A DNA stretch of 55,165 bases from Methanolinea sp. (GTDB lineage: Archaea > Halobacteriota > Methanomicrobia > Methanomicrobiales > Methanospirillaceae). Below, piece after piece: positions 33,785 to 41,735 of the stretch. The DNA is taken from NCBI GenBank assembly GCA_025453675.1, contig JALOPW010000016.1:1-55165 (forward strand), in the 5' to 3' direction. Numbering within the stretch: position 1 is the first letter of the stretch; each line of letters begins with the position of its first letter. The translations under genes were made by a program, and so were the position numbers. Under the pieces are notes generated by a model. That model was not told the DNA's origin and searched no databases. It saw nothing but the letters and a program-made list of their open reading frames with translations.

Positions 33785-35554
33785 ATGACGAAGCAGTATC
33801 TCCTTGGGAATGAAGCGATCGCCAAAGGGTGCCTGGAATCACCCGTGCATTTCGTGACCGGGTACCCCGGAACTCCTTCTTCGGAGGTGATCGATATCCT
33901 CCGTTCCCTCCCGGAACGGGATTTGTACGTGGAGTGGTCGGTGAATGAGAAGGTGGCGCTGGAGAATGCGCTGGCCGCGGCATGGTGCGGACTGCGTGCG
34001 CTCTGCACCATGAAGCACGTGGGCCTGAATGTGGCAGCCGACCCCCTGATGACCAGCGCGTATACCGGGGTTACGGGGGGCCTCGTGATCATGAGTGCGG
34101 ACGACCCGTTCGCGCACAGCTCCCAGAATGAGCAGGACAGCCGCTGTTATGCCCTCTTCTCCCGCGTCCCCTGTCTCGATCCCTCCACCATACAGGAAGC
34201 CCATGACATGGCCAGGGATGCGTTCGCACTGTCTGAGCAGTTCTCGATACCCGTCATATTCAGGCCGACCACCCGTATCTGCCACTCAAAGGGGGATACG
34301 TTGGTCGGCAGCCCCGGAACATCAGGCAAAAAGGGGGAGTTCCATAAAAACCCCCAGCAATACGTGGTCATCCCCGCCCACACCCGGGTGCTCCACCGTA
34401 TACTGAACCAGAAACAGCCCCATATTAAAAAAGCACTCGTGGAAAAGGGGTACAACAAGGCGGTGGTGCGGGGACCGGTAGCCGTGGTGGCGAGCGGCAT
34501 TGCGGCAGCCTACGTGCAGGAGGTGCTTCCGGCCAATGTCTCATTCATGAAGATAGGGGCGTATCCCATTGACGAAGAGTGGCTGGCAGAGTTCGTCAGG
34601 CAGCATGAGAAGGTCCTGGTGGTCGAGGAGCTCCATCCGGTGGTGGAGGAGGCGGTGCGGCAGGTGGCCGGCTGCGTGGCCGTGCACGGGAAGAAAGATG
34701 GCATGGTGCCCTTCGAGGGAGAACTCTCCACCGTTGCGGTGGCCAGGATCATGCTGGCCTGCGGGATCCCCCCTTCAAGGGTCTTTCCTGATTCGGCTCC
34801 TGCCGGGAACCTTCCTCCCCGCCCTCCCATCCTCTGTGCGGGATGCCCTCACAGGCCGGTCTTCTTTGCCATGAGGAAGGTCTTCAGGGACGGGATATTC
34901 CCAAGCGACATCGGGTGCTACACCCTGGGGCTGCAGCTCGGGGCCGTGGACACCACCATCTGCATGGGGGCATCCGTCACTATCGCCAGCGGGATAGCGC
35001 ACTCAGGCGAGGAACGGGATATAGTGGCCACCATCGGGGACTCCACGTTCCTTCATACCGGTATTCCGGGCCTCCTGAACGCTGTCTACAACGGGGCCAG
35101 GATTATCCTCGTTATCCTGGACAACCGCATCACGGCCATGACCGGCCACCAGCCCAATCCTTCCACCGGGGTGACCGCCTGCGGGGTGCCCACCCCCCCG
35201 GTATCCCTGGAGGCAATCTGCCGGGCATGCGGTGTCACGTATGTGGAGACCGTGGACCCTTATGACCTGGTCTCCCTGCATGCCGTCCTGAAGGAGGCCC
35301 GCGAGCGGCCCGGAGTGAAGGTAATCATCGCCAGGCAGCCCTGCGTGATCACCGCCCGCAGGGCAGGCGTGCGCCGCGGCCGTTTCCAGGTAGATGCTGA
35401 CACCTGCACCGCATGCGGGCTGTGCATCAAGTTCGGCTGCCCTGCTATCGAGAAGGTCAATGAGAAGGCATTCATCAACGACCAGTGCAGCGGCTGCGGC
35501 GTATGCGTCCAGATATGCCCTGCAGGGGCGATTGGAAAGGAGGTGAAGAGATGA
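33785..35554 (+). CDS. iorA: Indolepyruvate:ferredoxin oxidoreductase, alpha subunit
   Basis: IorA holds TPP and FeS clusters and oxidatively decarboxylates aryl pyruvates to aryl-CoA, reducing ferredoxin; in methanogens it can also run in the direction of aromatic amino acid synthesis from aryl acids. Visible parts: N-terminal pyrimidine-binding domain (VTGYPGTPSSEVIDIL), C-terminal TPP domain (GDSTFLHTGIPGLLNAVYNGARIILVILDNRITAMTG) and an 8-Fe ferredoxin end (CTACGLCIKFGCP, CSGCGVCVQICP). ATG 33785 is chosen because GGGAGA lies 6 bp upstream; the TTG at 33770 is not needed. Confidence 0.96.
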   Translation: MTKQYLLGNEAIAKGCLESPVHFVTGYPGTPSSEVIDILRSLPERDLYVEWSVNEKVALENALAAAWCGLRALCTMKHVGLNVAADPLMTSAYTGVTGGLVIMSADDPFAHSSQNEQDSRCYALFSRVPCLDPSTIQEAHDMARDAFALSEQFSIPVIFRPTTRICHSKGDTLVGSPGTSGKKGEFHKNPQQYVVIPAHTRVLHRILNQKQPHIKKALVEKGYNKAVVRGPVAVVASGIAAAYVQEVLPANVSFMKIGAYPIDEEWLAEFVRQHEKVLVVEELHPVVEEAVRQVAGCVAVHGKKDGMVPFEGELSTVAVARIMLACGIPPSRVFPDSAPAGNLPPRPPILCAGCPHRPVFFAMRKVFRDGIFPSDIGCYTLGLQLGAVDTTICMGASVTIASGIAHSGEERDIVATIGDSTFLHTGIPGLLNAVYNGARIILVILDNRITAMTGHQPNPSTGVTACGVPTPPVSLEAICRACGVTYVETVDPYDLVSLHAVLKEARERPGVKVIIARQPCVITARRAGVRRGRFQVDADTCTACGLCIKFGCPAIEKVNEKAFINDQCSGCGVCVQICPAGAIGKEVKR

Positions 35555-36156
35555 GCGGAAGCTTCGACATCCTGATGGTGGGAATAGGGGGGCAGGGGAT
35601 CATCCTGGCCTCCAATATCCTGGGGGAGGCATGTCTCATCGAGGGCAGGAGCGTCAGGGGTGCGGAGACCCATGGCATGGCCCAGAGGGGCGGATCCGTG
35701 GAGGGGCATATCCGCATCGACGGGAAGTTCGGGCCACTGATCGCGCCCGGTACTGCCCACATGATGATCGCCTTTGACATGCTGGAAGGCCTGCGTTACG
35801 CCCATTTCCTGGCACCCGGAGGTCACATGGTGGTAAACAGCCACATGGTGATCCCCACTTCGGTCTTCATGCAGGGAGCAGCAGTCCCGGCAGAGGAGGA
35901 GGTGCTGGAGCGGTTGGGCGGGTTATCCCTCTGCCTGGTGGATGCGGATGCCCTTGCAGCAGAGGCGGGAAGCCCGCTCTCGCAGAACGTGGTGATGATC
36001 GGGGCTGCGTCCTGGTTCATGCCGTGTGCGCCGGAGTCGCTTCTGGGAGCGGTTGAGCGCCTGGTTCCAAAAAAGACCATGGAGATCAACAGGAAAGCCT
36101 TTGAGCTCGGGAGGGCCGCAGGAGAGAGGTGCCGGGAAGGGAGCAGGGGAGCGTGA
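35551..36156 (+). CDS. iorB: Indolepyruvate:ferredoxin oxidoreductase, beta subunit
   Basis: This is the gamma-type partner of IorA: DILMVGIGGQGIILASNILGEA, VRGAETHGMAQRGGSVEGHIRI and the LVDADALAAEAGSPLSQNVVMIGA region are typical. About 201 residues. It overlaps iorA by ATGA, so the subunits are coupled, and runs into the DNA methyltransferase gene with a GTGA overlap. The frame is open further upstream inside iorA but the overlap start is clear. Confidence 0.96.
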   Translation: MSGSFDILMVGIGGQGIILASNILGEACLIEGRSVRGAETHGMAQRGGSVEGHIRIDGKFGPLIAPGTAHMMIAFDMLEGLRYAHFLAPGGHMVVNSHMVIPTSVFMQGAAVPAEEEVLERLGGLSLCLVDADALAAEAGSPLSQNVVMIGAASWFMPCAPESLLGAVERLVPKKTMEINRKAFELGRAAGERCREGSRGA

Positions 36157-36938
36157 AGTCCCCTGATCTCGGGCCTTTCTCCACGGATACCATCTGTCAT
36201 GGCGATGCCCTGGATCTCCTCCCAAGGCTCCCTGCCGGGTGCATAGACCTCCTGGTGACTGATCCCCCGTTTGCCATCGGCTTCCGTGCCCAGAGGCTGA
36301 ATTACCACCGCACCGGTTCGCACGTCCTGGATGGATACCGGGAGATTCCCGCCCATGAATACGGGGAATTCACCATGCGGTGGATGGAAGAGGCATCAAG
36401 GGTCCTCTCACCATCCGGGAGCCTCTATGTCTTCTCGGGATGGAACCGGCTGAAGGAGGTGCTGAATGGCCTGGACCAGGCCGGCTTCACCACCATCAAC
36501 CACCTGATCTGGAAGTATCAGTTCGGGGTGTTCACCCGCAGGAAATTCGTCACCAGCCACTACCACATCCTGTTCGCGGTAAAGGATCCCCGGCATTACA
36601 CCTTCCATAAGGTGGAGCATTACCCCGAGGACGTCTGGGTGATCAATCGTGAGTACTGGAAAGGGAAGAAGAAGACTCCCACCAAGCTCCCGCGCACGCT
36701 CGTGCAGCGAATCCTCTCCTTCTCGAGCAGCCCTGGTGATATGATCCTGGACCCGTTCCTCGGTTCAGGCACCGTGGCCGTGGTCAGCCAGGAGATGGGA
36801 AGGCATTTCCTTGGATTTGAGGTGGTGGATGAGTATTATGAATTTGCCCTCCAGAGGCTGCAGGAAGGGCGCTCATCCCCTGCACTGGGGGGAGGCGAAT
36901 TGACAGGGAAAAAGAAGCACGCTGAGGGGGAGAATTGA
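36153..36938 (+). CDS. DNA methyltransferase (N4/N6-aminomethyl type), apparently solitary
   Basis: The catalytic motif TDPPF (motif IV) comes first, preceded by CHGDALDLL, and the SAM-binding motif I DPFLGSGTVAVVSQEMGRHFLGFE comes near the C-terminus: the beta-type order. FTRRKFVTSHYHILFAVKD lies between. It should methylate adenine N6 or cytosine N4 in DNA; the recognition site cannot be read. No restriction endonuclease is adjacent. GTG 36153 (GTGA overlap with iorB, GGGGAG upstream) is preferred over GTG 36129. The last 19 bp overlap the tRNA-Ser gene on the other strand. Confidence 0.9.
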   Translation: MKSPDLGPFSTDTICHGDALDLLPRLPAGCIDLLVTDPPFAIGFRAQRLNYHRTGSHVLDGYREIPAHEYGEFTMRWMEEASRVLSPSGSLYVFSGWNRLKEVLNGLDQAGFTTINHLIWKYQFGVFTRRKFVTSHYHILFAVKDPRHYTFHKVEHYPEDVWVINREYWKGKKKTPTKLPRTLVQRILSFSSSPGDMILDPFLGSGTVAVVSQEMGRHFLGFEVVDEYYEFALQRLQEGRSSPALGGGELTGKKKHAEGEN

Positions 36939-37003
36939 ACTCCCGAGGGGCCGAAGCCCCACAGGCTCTCCAGGCCTGCGCCGTACCGCTAGACTACCTC
37001 AGC
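36920..37003 (-). tRNA. tRNA-Ser (GGA)
   Basis: An 84-nt tRNA with acceptor GCTGAGG, discriminator G, anticodon GGA in CTGGAGA and the long variable arm typical of tRNA-Ser (GGGGC-TTCG-GCCCC). T-loop GTTCAATTC. The 3' end overlaps the end of the methyltransferase gene, antisense. Confidence 0.96.
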
Positions 37004-37132
37004 AAAAAGGTGTATCCATAGTATGGGGCGGGTTTTTTTTTAATGCTATCTCCTGCCCCTGGGGAGAGGCAGGAAACCCGTGGAGAAGCGAACCCGTGCA
37101 AGGCGGGGTGGCTCCCACGTTTTTTTTCGGTT

Positions 37133-37993
37133 TTAGCCGGTTTTTTGTCTCTTTTTCCAGCTTCGGGGATACCTGCCCGGGGGCATGAAGACGCTCCTTG
37201 GCGCTGCCACGAGCCCGGTTCTCCCCGGGGAAACCTGGGATGAATGTGCGATGGCCTCCCCGATGCAGACCAGTTCGCCCTTCACGGTCAGCACTGCCAC
37301 CATGTCTCCCCTCGAGAAGGTGTCCTGCCGGACGACACCCACCCCGGCAAGCGCCGCCCCGTGACAGAGTGCGTCCACGGCCGAATCGCGGATGACCAGT
37401 GTGGGAAGCCCACCCGCAACCGTCTCCGGCGGGAGTATCATCCCTGCAAGGTGCCCGGGGTCTCCTTCCCTGGCAAGCACGGAGGCATCTTTCAGCTCGC
37501 CCAGCGTGTGCGCAGAATCCTCGGAGAAGATACCCGACCGCACCCTTCGCAGCTCCTGCATGTGGGCGCCGCAGCCCAGGGCCAGGCCAAGGTGATGGCA
37601 GAGAGACCGGATGTAGGTCCCGGCATCGCAGGTGATGCGGAGGACTGCCTGCCTCTCCCGGACCTCCAGCACCTCGAGGGCCCTGATGGTCCGGATGCGA
37701 AGGTTGCGGGCGACCGCGCTCCTGCGGGGAGGCCGCTGGTAGATGCGCCCGCAAAACTCCCCGGCAACCTTCTTCAGCGCCTCTTCCCTTGCATCCCCGT
37801 GGAGGCGGATGACTGCGATGTATTCCTTCTCCTCCGAGAGGAGGATCGGGGCCAGGCGGACGGCATTGCCAATCATCACCACCAGCACCCCGGAGACGGC
37901 CGGATCGAGCGTGCCTGCATGCCCCACCCTGGCACCGAGTATCTCCCCTGCCCAGGCGGTGACCTGGTGGCTGGACGGCCCGCGGGGCTTGCT
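37133..37993 (-). CDS. cbf5: tRNA/rRNA pseudouridine synthase Cbf5 (TruB family), start codon not identifiable
   Basis: Cbf5 is the catalytic subunit of H/ACA RNPs and can act on tRNA. The frame holds KPRGPSSHQVTAWAGEILG, VGHAGTLDPAVSGVLVV with the catalytic Asp, KEYIAVIRLHGD, DAGTYIRSLCHHLG and a C-terminal PUA domain (about the last 90 residues). The homologous frame begins at the Ser codon at 37993, directly after an in-frame TGA (37994-37996), and the first canonical start is the GTG at 37927, which would lose the KPxGPSSHQ motif. The upstream hemD frame runs through this region. A missing TGA triplet between 37993 and 37992 would explain both (see findings). A shortened, mutated or misassembled start is possible. 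Confidence 0.85.
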   Translation of the reverse strand, partial: SKPRGPSSHQVTAWAGEILGARVGHAGTLDPAVSGVLVVMIGNAVRLAPILLSEEKEYIAVIRLHGDAREEALKKVAGEFCGRIYQRPPRRSAVARNLRIRTIRALEVLEVRERQAVLRITCDAGTYIRSLCHHLGLALGCGAHMQELRRVRSGIFSEDSAHTLGELKDASVLAREGDPGHLAGMILPPETVAGGLPTLVIRDSAVDALCHGAALAGVGVVRQDTFSRGDMVAVLTVKGELVCIGEAIAHSSQVSPGRTGLVAAPRSVFMPPGRYPRSWKKRQKTG

Positions 37994-38664
37994 TCAAGGT
38001 AACTGTTCAGCGCCTGCAGGGTCCCCTCGAGGGAGCCGTCTCCCACGACTGAGGGAGGGTGACCGCCGCTCCGCATGGCCCCTGCGGTCACCTCGCCGAT
38101 GGCCACAAGGAGGAGGCCGGCCCGGTCCTCCCAGCAGGCCTCCCGGTAGGACATCGCGCTCGTGAAGAGGAGGGCTTCGGCTTTTCCCAGCGGAAGGGGC
38201 TCACCGGTAGGGAGAAGGGAGTAACAGGCAACCTCGGTCACCCTGCCCCCCGCAGCCTCTATGGACGCGAGGAGATCCGGGTTCGGGACACTGGCCCTTG
38301 GGATACCGATACGCTTTCCTGCAATCCAGCCACCGAGGTAGGGGACGAAATCCCGGCTATAATAACTGTCCAGGACCTCTGCCTCGATACCGAACTTCGC
38401 GAGCTCCCTCCTGGTCTGCGGGCCGATTGCCACTACCCTCGGCCACCGGGAGAGGCGTGGCCCTATCAGCCGTGCAGGGAGGGCACTGGTGAAAAAGATG
38501 CAGTCAAATGCATTGTGGTCCACCTCCCCCACGAACCAGGCAATCTCCTCCTGGTGGACCCGGGCACGGAGGGGTGAGACCGGCACGCAATGGTGCCCGT
38601 ACTCCGCACACCGTACCTGATCATCGGTGCTCTTCTCCTGTAACCTGGTGATGGCGATCAACAT
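37876..38664 (-). CDS. hemD: Uroporphyrinogen-III synthase
   Basis: HemD cyclises hydroxymethylbilane to uroporphyrinogen III for the tetrapyrroles (F430, cobamides, sirohaem). The sequence begins MLIAITRLQEKSTDD and shows the two-domain pattern with CIFFTSALPARLI, VVAIGPQTRRELAKFGIEAEVL, EALLFTSAMSYREACW and LLVAIGEVTAGAM. Normal homology ends at about ...LQALNSYLE (near 37993). The last 39 residues (from ASPAGRPATRSP) are read out of frame from cbf5 and are rich in Pro, Arg, Ser and Gly, so they are probably an artefact or the result of loss of the stop codon. Confidence 0.88.
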   Translation of the reverse strand: MLIAITRLQEKSTDDQVRCAEYGHHCVPVSPLRARVHQEEIAWFVGEVDHNAFDCIFFTSALPARLIGPRLSRWPRVVAIGPQTRRELAKFGIEAEVLDSYYSRDFVPYLGGWIAGKRIGIPRASVPNPDLLASIEAAGGRVTEVACYSLLPTGEPLPLGKAEALLFTSAMSYREACWEDRAGLLLVAIGEVTAGAMRSGGHPPSVVGDGSLEGTLQALNSYLEASPAGRPATRSPPGQGRYSVPGWGMQARSIRPSPGCWW

Positions 38665-38745
38665 GGGGGATTCCTGCCGCTGGGGTCGGATGTGTTCTAT
38701 CTATTTCGATTCCTTTATCTTAATTCCCCTCCACCCTAGGCGAGG

Positions 38746-39957
38746 ATGATCGAGATCCTGGCAGGAACCGCGGCAGGCGTGGCCCTCGGGCTCCTCTCCG
38801 GGCTCCTTCCAGGTATCCATGTCAATACCCTCGCAGCGATCATGCTGGCCACCCTTGCACTCCTCCTCCCCCTCTTTGGACCGATTTTCCTGGCAGCAGC
38901 CCTCTTCTCGGCCCTCATCACCCACTGCTTCCTGGATGCCATCCCGAGTACCTTCCTCGGTATACCTGATGCAGACACTGCGCTTGCGGTTCTCCCGGCC
39001 CATGCCCTGTGCATGGAGGGGAAGGGTGAGGAGGCTGTGCGAATCTCGGCGCTTGGGAGTGTGACCGGCCTCCTGCTGGCAGTCCCGCTCTGCGGGCTCC
39101 TCCTCCTCCTCATGCCCCATCTCCAGTCCGGCCTGGACTGGGCCAGCGGGATCATCCTGGTGGCGGTGATCGGCTTTCTCCTGGTGCAGAGCGAAGCTCC
39201 CGGATGGGGTCTCCTGGTCTTCTGCGCATCTGGGCTCCTGGGGGTCTTCTCGTTCCGGTACTCCTTCCTCGCCCCGCCGCTCCTCGGGGAGAGCGCGGTG
39301 CTGATGCCGCTCCTCTCGGGGCTCTTTGGCATATCCATGCTTCTCTATTCAGGAAAGGGCGCCATCCCTGCCCAGCATTTTTCCGGGCTGGGGATCAGCA
39401 GGGGTGGTATTCTGAAAGGGACGTTGCTCGGTGGTGCTGCCGGGCTGGTGGTGGGATGGCTGCCAGGGCTCTCCAATGCCACGGCCAACGGGGTGCTGGC
39501 GTCCGCGGTGAGCTATACACGGGACCGCAGGGGGTACCTCCTGGCCACCAGTGCGGCCAATACCATGAACGCGGTGGTGGGCCTCGCGGCATTCTTCGCG
39601 GTCGAACGAACCAGGAACGGCGTGGTTGCCGCCCTCACCATGCTGGAGATGCCATCCCTGCCCCTCCTGCTGGTCTCCGGAACACTGGCAGCACTGGCAG
39701 CCTATCTCCTCACTATCTACCTGGCAGGCATGGCAGATTTCATGGAGGGGGTGGACCGTGCCCGCCTGAACTGGGCGGTGATGGCGTGTGTGGCGTGCAT
39801 ATCCCTGCTGGGAGCAGGGATATTTGGGATATTCCTGCTTGTGATGGCAACGGCCATCGGGTGCATCCCCCGGCTGGTCAACGTACCCCAGGTCTTCTGC
39901 ATGGGGGCCATCATGGTCCCGGTGATGCTTTACTCATTCGGTTTTGGAGGAGTATGA
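38746..39957 (+). CDS. Archaeal TctA-like (DUF112-type) membrane transporter
   Basis: The 403-residue protein is almost wholly hydrophobic with about 10 helices. It carries the TctA-family pattern GLLSGLLPGIHVNTLAAI near the N-terminus and the repeated motif GWLPGLSNATANGVLAS in the middle, an internal duplication. Archaeal relatives are usually stand-alone, without the TctB and TctC partners; no binding protein is near. The substrate is unknown, perhaps a carboxylate. The stop overlaps the start of the small frame at 39954 by ATGA. Confidence 0.87.
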   Translation: MIEILAGTAAGVALGLLSGLLPGIHVNTLAAIMLATLALLLPLFGPIFLAAALFSALITHCFLDAIPSTFLGIPDADTALAVLPAHALCMEGKGEEAVRISALGSVTGLLLAVPLCGLLLLLMPHLQSGLDWASGIILVAVIGFLLVQSEAPGWGLLVFCASGLLGVFSFRYSFLAPPLLGESAVLMPLLSGLFGISMLLYSGKGAIPAQHFSGLGISRGGILKGTLLGGAAGLVVGWLPGLSNATANGVLASAVSYTRDRRGYLLATSAANTMNAVVGLAAFFAVERTRNGVVAALTMLEMPSLPLLLVSGTLAALAAYLLTIYLAGMADFMEGVDRARLNWAVMACVACISLLGAGIFGIFLLVMATAIGCIPRLVNVPQVFCMGAIMVPVMLYSFGFGGV

Positions 39958-40076
39958 CAGGTCTTTTCACCGACCCGTACGGGAATGTGCTGCATGCGCG
40001 ATGGCCGGGCCATCTGCGTTCCCCGTCCTTTCATTGCCCGGACCCACAGCAGCCTCTTACGTTCAGGTGGGTATAA
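39954..40076 (+). CDS. Possible 40-residue coupled small protein
   Basis: The ATG overlaps the stop of the transporter gene (ATGA), and the frame (MTGLFTDPYGNV..., ending ...LTFRWV) stays open for 40 codons to just before the nop5 TATA box. It resembles no family I know. Tight coupling is the only support. It could be the remnant of a longer gene interrupted when nop5 gained its own promoter. Confidence 0.35.
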   Translation: MTGLFTDPYGNVLHARWPGHLRSPSFHCPDPQQPLTFRWV

Positions 40077-40079
40077 TAC
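40072..40079 (+). promoter_or_regulatory. TATA box of nop5-flpA
   Basis: TATAATAC within GGTATAATACC is centred about 28 bp before the ATG at 40103, which lacks an SD sequence. This fits a leaderless mRNA and supports the 40103 start of nop5. Confidence 0.65.
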
Positions 40080-40102
40080 CAGTCCCGGCCCCAGATCTTC
40101 TG

Positions 40103-40963
40103 ATGGCATCCTACTGGTTCGGGGAGATCCGCGGGCGCGTCTGCACCCCCTGCCCTTCCCATGAACCGGAGCCTCTGTCGCGCCGCCTGGACATGCTTGA
40201 GGTGGACATGGAGGAATTCACACCCCTCTCCTGGGAGATTGCCCGGGAGTGCGGGTATGCAGTATCGAGGGAAGAGTACATAGCGGTGCTGCGGGCTCTC
40301 TGCATCTTCAGGGCTGAGAATGAGATGGCCAGGATATCCCGGCAGCCTGAACAGGAGCTCGTGCATATGGTGCGGATGCTGGACCAGCTGGACGAGGCGG
40401 CAAACCTCCTCATGGAGAGGGCACTCGAGTGGCATGCGGCAAAAGACCCGGCCTTCTCCAGGAAATACCGGCAGGTGAGGGGGCGAAGGGCACGGGAGAT
40501 CCTCTCCAGGAGCGAGATCCCCGTGTTGAAGGCGATCGCCACGGAGATGGGGCATCTCTCCGATATCAGGTCCGGCCTCTCCCGTGAGATAACCCTTCTG
40601 GCAGGCGGGCTGCTGCCCAATTGCAGCAGACTGGTTGGCGGGGTGGTGGCGGCGAGGCTCCTCTCCGCAGCAGGGGGACTCTCGCACATGGCCAGTCTTC
40701 CTGCAGGGTCTATCCAGGTCATAGGCGCTCGCATGGCTCTTTTTTCACACCTCAGGTCAGGGACGCCCCCTCCAAAGCACGGGATCATCTACCAGCACCA
40801 GCGGGTGCACGCCGCGGCGAAGGACCGGCGGGGAAAGGTCTCCAGGACGCTCGCGGCAAAACTGGCAATCGCAGCCAGAATAGACTATTACCGTGGACAG
40901 GCGGACCAGGCATTCCTGGAGTCTGCGGAGAGGGCGATTGACCGGGCCGGGGGCAGGCCATGA
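40103..40963 (+). CDS. Nop5/Nop56-58-like C/D box RNP protein
   Basis: Nop5 joins fibrillarin and L7Ae on C/D sRNAs that guide 2'-O-methylation. The Nop domain is plain: EIPVLKAIATEMGHLSDIRSGLSREI, LVGGVVAARLLSAAGGLSHMASLPAGSIQVIGA, HLRSGTPPPKHGIIYQH and VSRTLAAKLAIAARIDYYRG. The frame extends upstream to 39944 but the family-like start is ASYWFGEIRG at ATG 40103, supported by the TATA box at 40072. It overlaps flpA by ATGA. At 286 residues it is a compact version. Confidence 0.93.
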   Translation: MASYWFGEIRGRVCTPCPSHEPEPLSRRLDMLEVDMEEFTPLSWEIARECGYAVSREEYIAVLRALCIFRAENEMARISRQPEQELVHMVRMLDQLDEAANLLMERALEWHAAKDPAFSRKYRQVRGRRAREILSRSEIPVLKAIATEMGHLSDIRSGLSREITLLAGGLLPNCSRLVGGVVAARLLSAAGGLSHMASLPAGSIQVIGARMALFSHLRSGTPPPKHGIIYQHQRVHAAAKDRRGKVSRTLAAKLAIAARIDYYRGQADQAFLESAERAIDRAGGRP

Positions 40964-41565
40964 TCTGGGAGGATGGAATCCTGGTCTCAAGGGGAGAGGG
41001 AGGTGTCTACGGGGAGAGGGTTCTCCGCGGGCAGCGGGTCTGGAATCCATACCGGAGTAAACTTGCGGCATACTATTACCGGGGTGGTGATGTGGATATC
41101 GATCCTTCTCTGCGTGTCCTCTACCTTGGTGCCGCACACGGGACCACGGTATCGCATGTGGCCGATTATGCGGAGACCGTGTACGCCGTGGAGAATGCCT
41201 ATGCCCCCATGCGTGACCTCCTGGCAGTAGCGGCACGGAGGGAGAATATCATACCTCTCTTCGCAGATGCGACCCGGCCCAACACCTATGCACCCCTGGT
41301 GGAGATGGTGCAGCTGCTCTTCCAGGACGTTGCACACCCTGACCAGGCTGGAATTGCCCGGGCCAACTCGGTCTTCCTTGGACCGGGGGGAGTGGCCATA
41401 CTGGCGATAAAGACCCGGAGCATCGATGTCTCCCGAAGTCCCCGGGACGTAGTTGATGACACCTGCGCAGCCCTCGCCGGATCTCCGCTCACGGTCGAGA
41501 AGGAGCTGTGGCTCGAGCCGTATCACCATGACCATGCCATACTGGTTTGTAAGAAGCAGGCGTAG
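40960..41565 (+). CDS. flpA: Fibrillarin-like rRNA/tRNA 2'-O-methyltransferase
   Basis: FlpA transfers methyl from SAM to the ribose 2'-O at C/D-guided sites. Signatures: VWNPYRSKLAAYYYRGG, VLYLGAAHGTTVSHVADY (SAM site), VYAVENAYAPMRDLLAVAARRENIIPLFADA and LFQDVAHPDQAGI. At 201 residues it is slightly shorter than most. Co-transcribed with nop5. Confidence 0.96.
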   Translation: MIWEDGILVSRGEGGVYGERVLRGQRVWNPYRSKLAAYYYRGGDVDIDPSLRVLYLGAAHGTTVSHVADYAETVYAVENAYAPMRDLLAVAARRENIIPLFADATRPNTYAPLVEMVQLLFQDVAHPDQAGIARANSVFLGPGGVAILAIKTRSIDVSRSPRDVVDDTCAALAGSPLTVEKELWLEPYHHDHAILVCKKQA

Positions 41566-41582
41566 TCCGGAGAGAAGAGAAG

Positions 41583-41655
41583 TAGCCCGGAGCAGATTCG
41601 AACTGCTGTCGCGGGATCCAGAGTCCCGCATGATTGACCGCTACACTACCGGGCT
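41583..41655 (-). tRNA. tRNA-Gln (CTG)
   Basis: A 73-nt cloverleaf with acceptor AGCCCGG/CCGGGCT, discriminator A, anticodon CTG in CTCTGGA and T-loop GTTCGAATC. On the minus strand GTATAAAATA (about 41666-41676) is the TATA box. Confidence 0.97.
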
Positions 41656-41735
41656 ATCGCACCCTATTTTATACACCCTTTCCCGTAATTAACCTGACTG
41701 ATTTGACGGGATGCGGGTGTGGCTGCACCCCCGCC

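Noticed and set aside
36999-37997. 332-codon open frame on the minus strand across cbf5
   Set aside because: It is an out-of-frame reading of cbf5, very rich in Arg, Gly, Pro and His, without any domain, while the cbf5 frame shows clear TruB motifs.
39204-40076. 290-codon frame overlapping the TctA-like gene
   Set aside because: Mostly an out-of-frame reading of the transporter; only its last 40 codons (from ATG 39954) are kept as a weak candidate.
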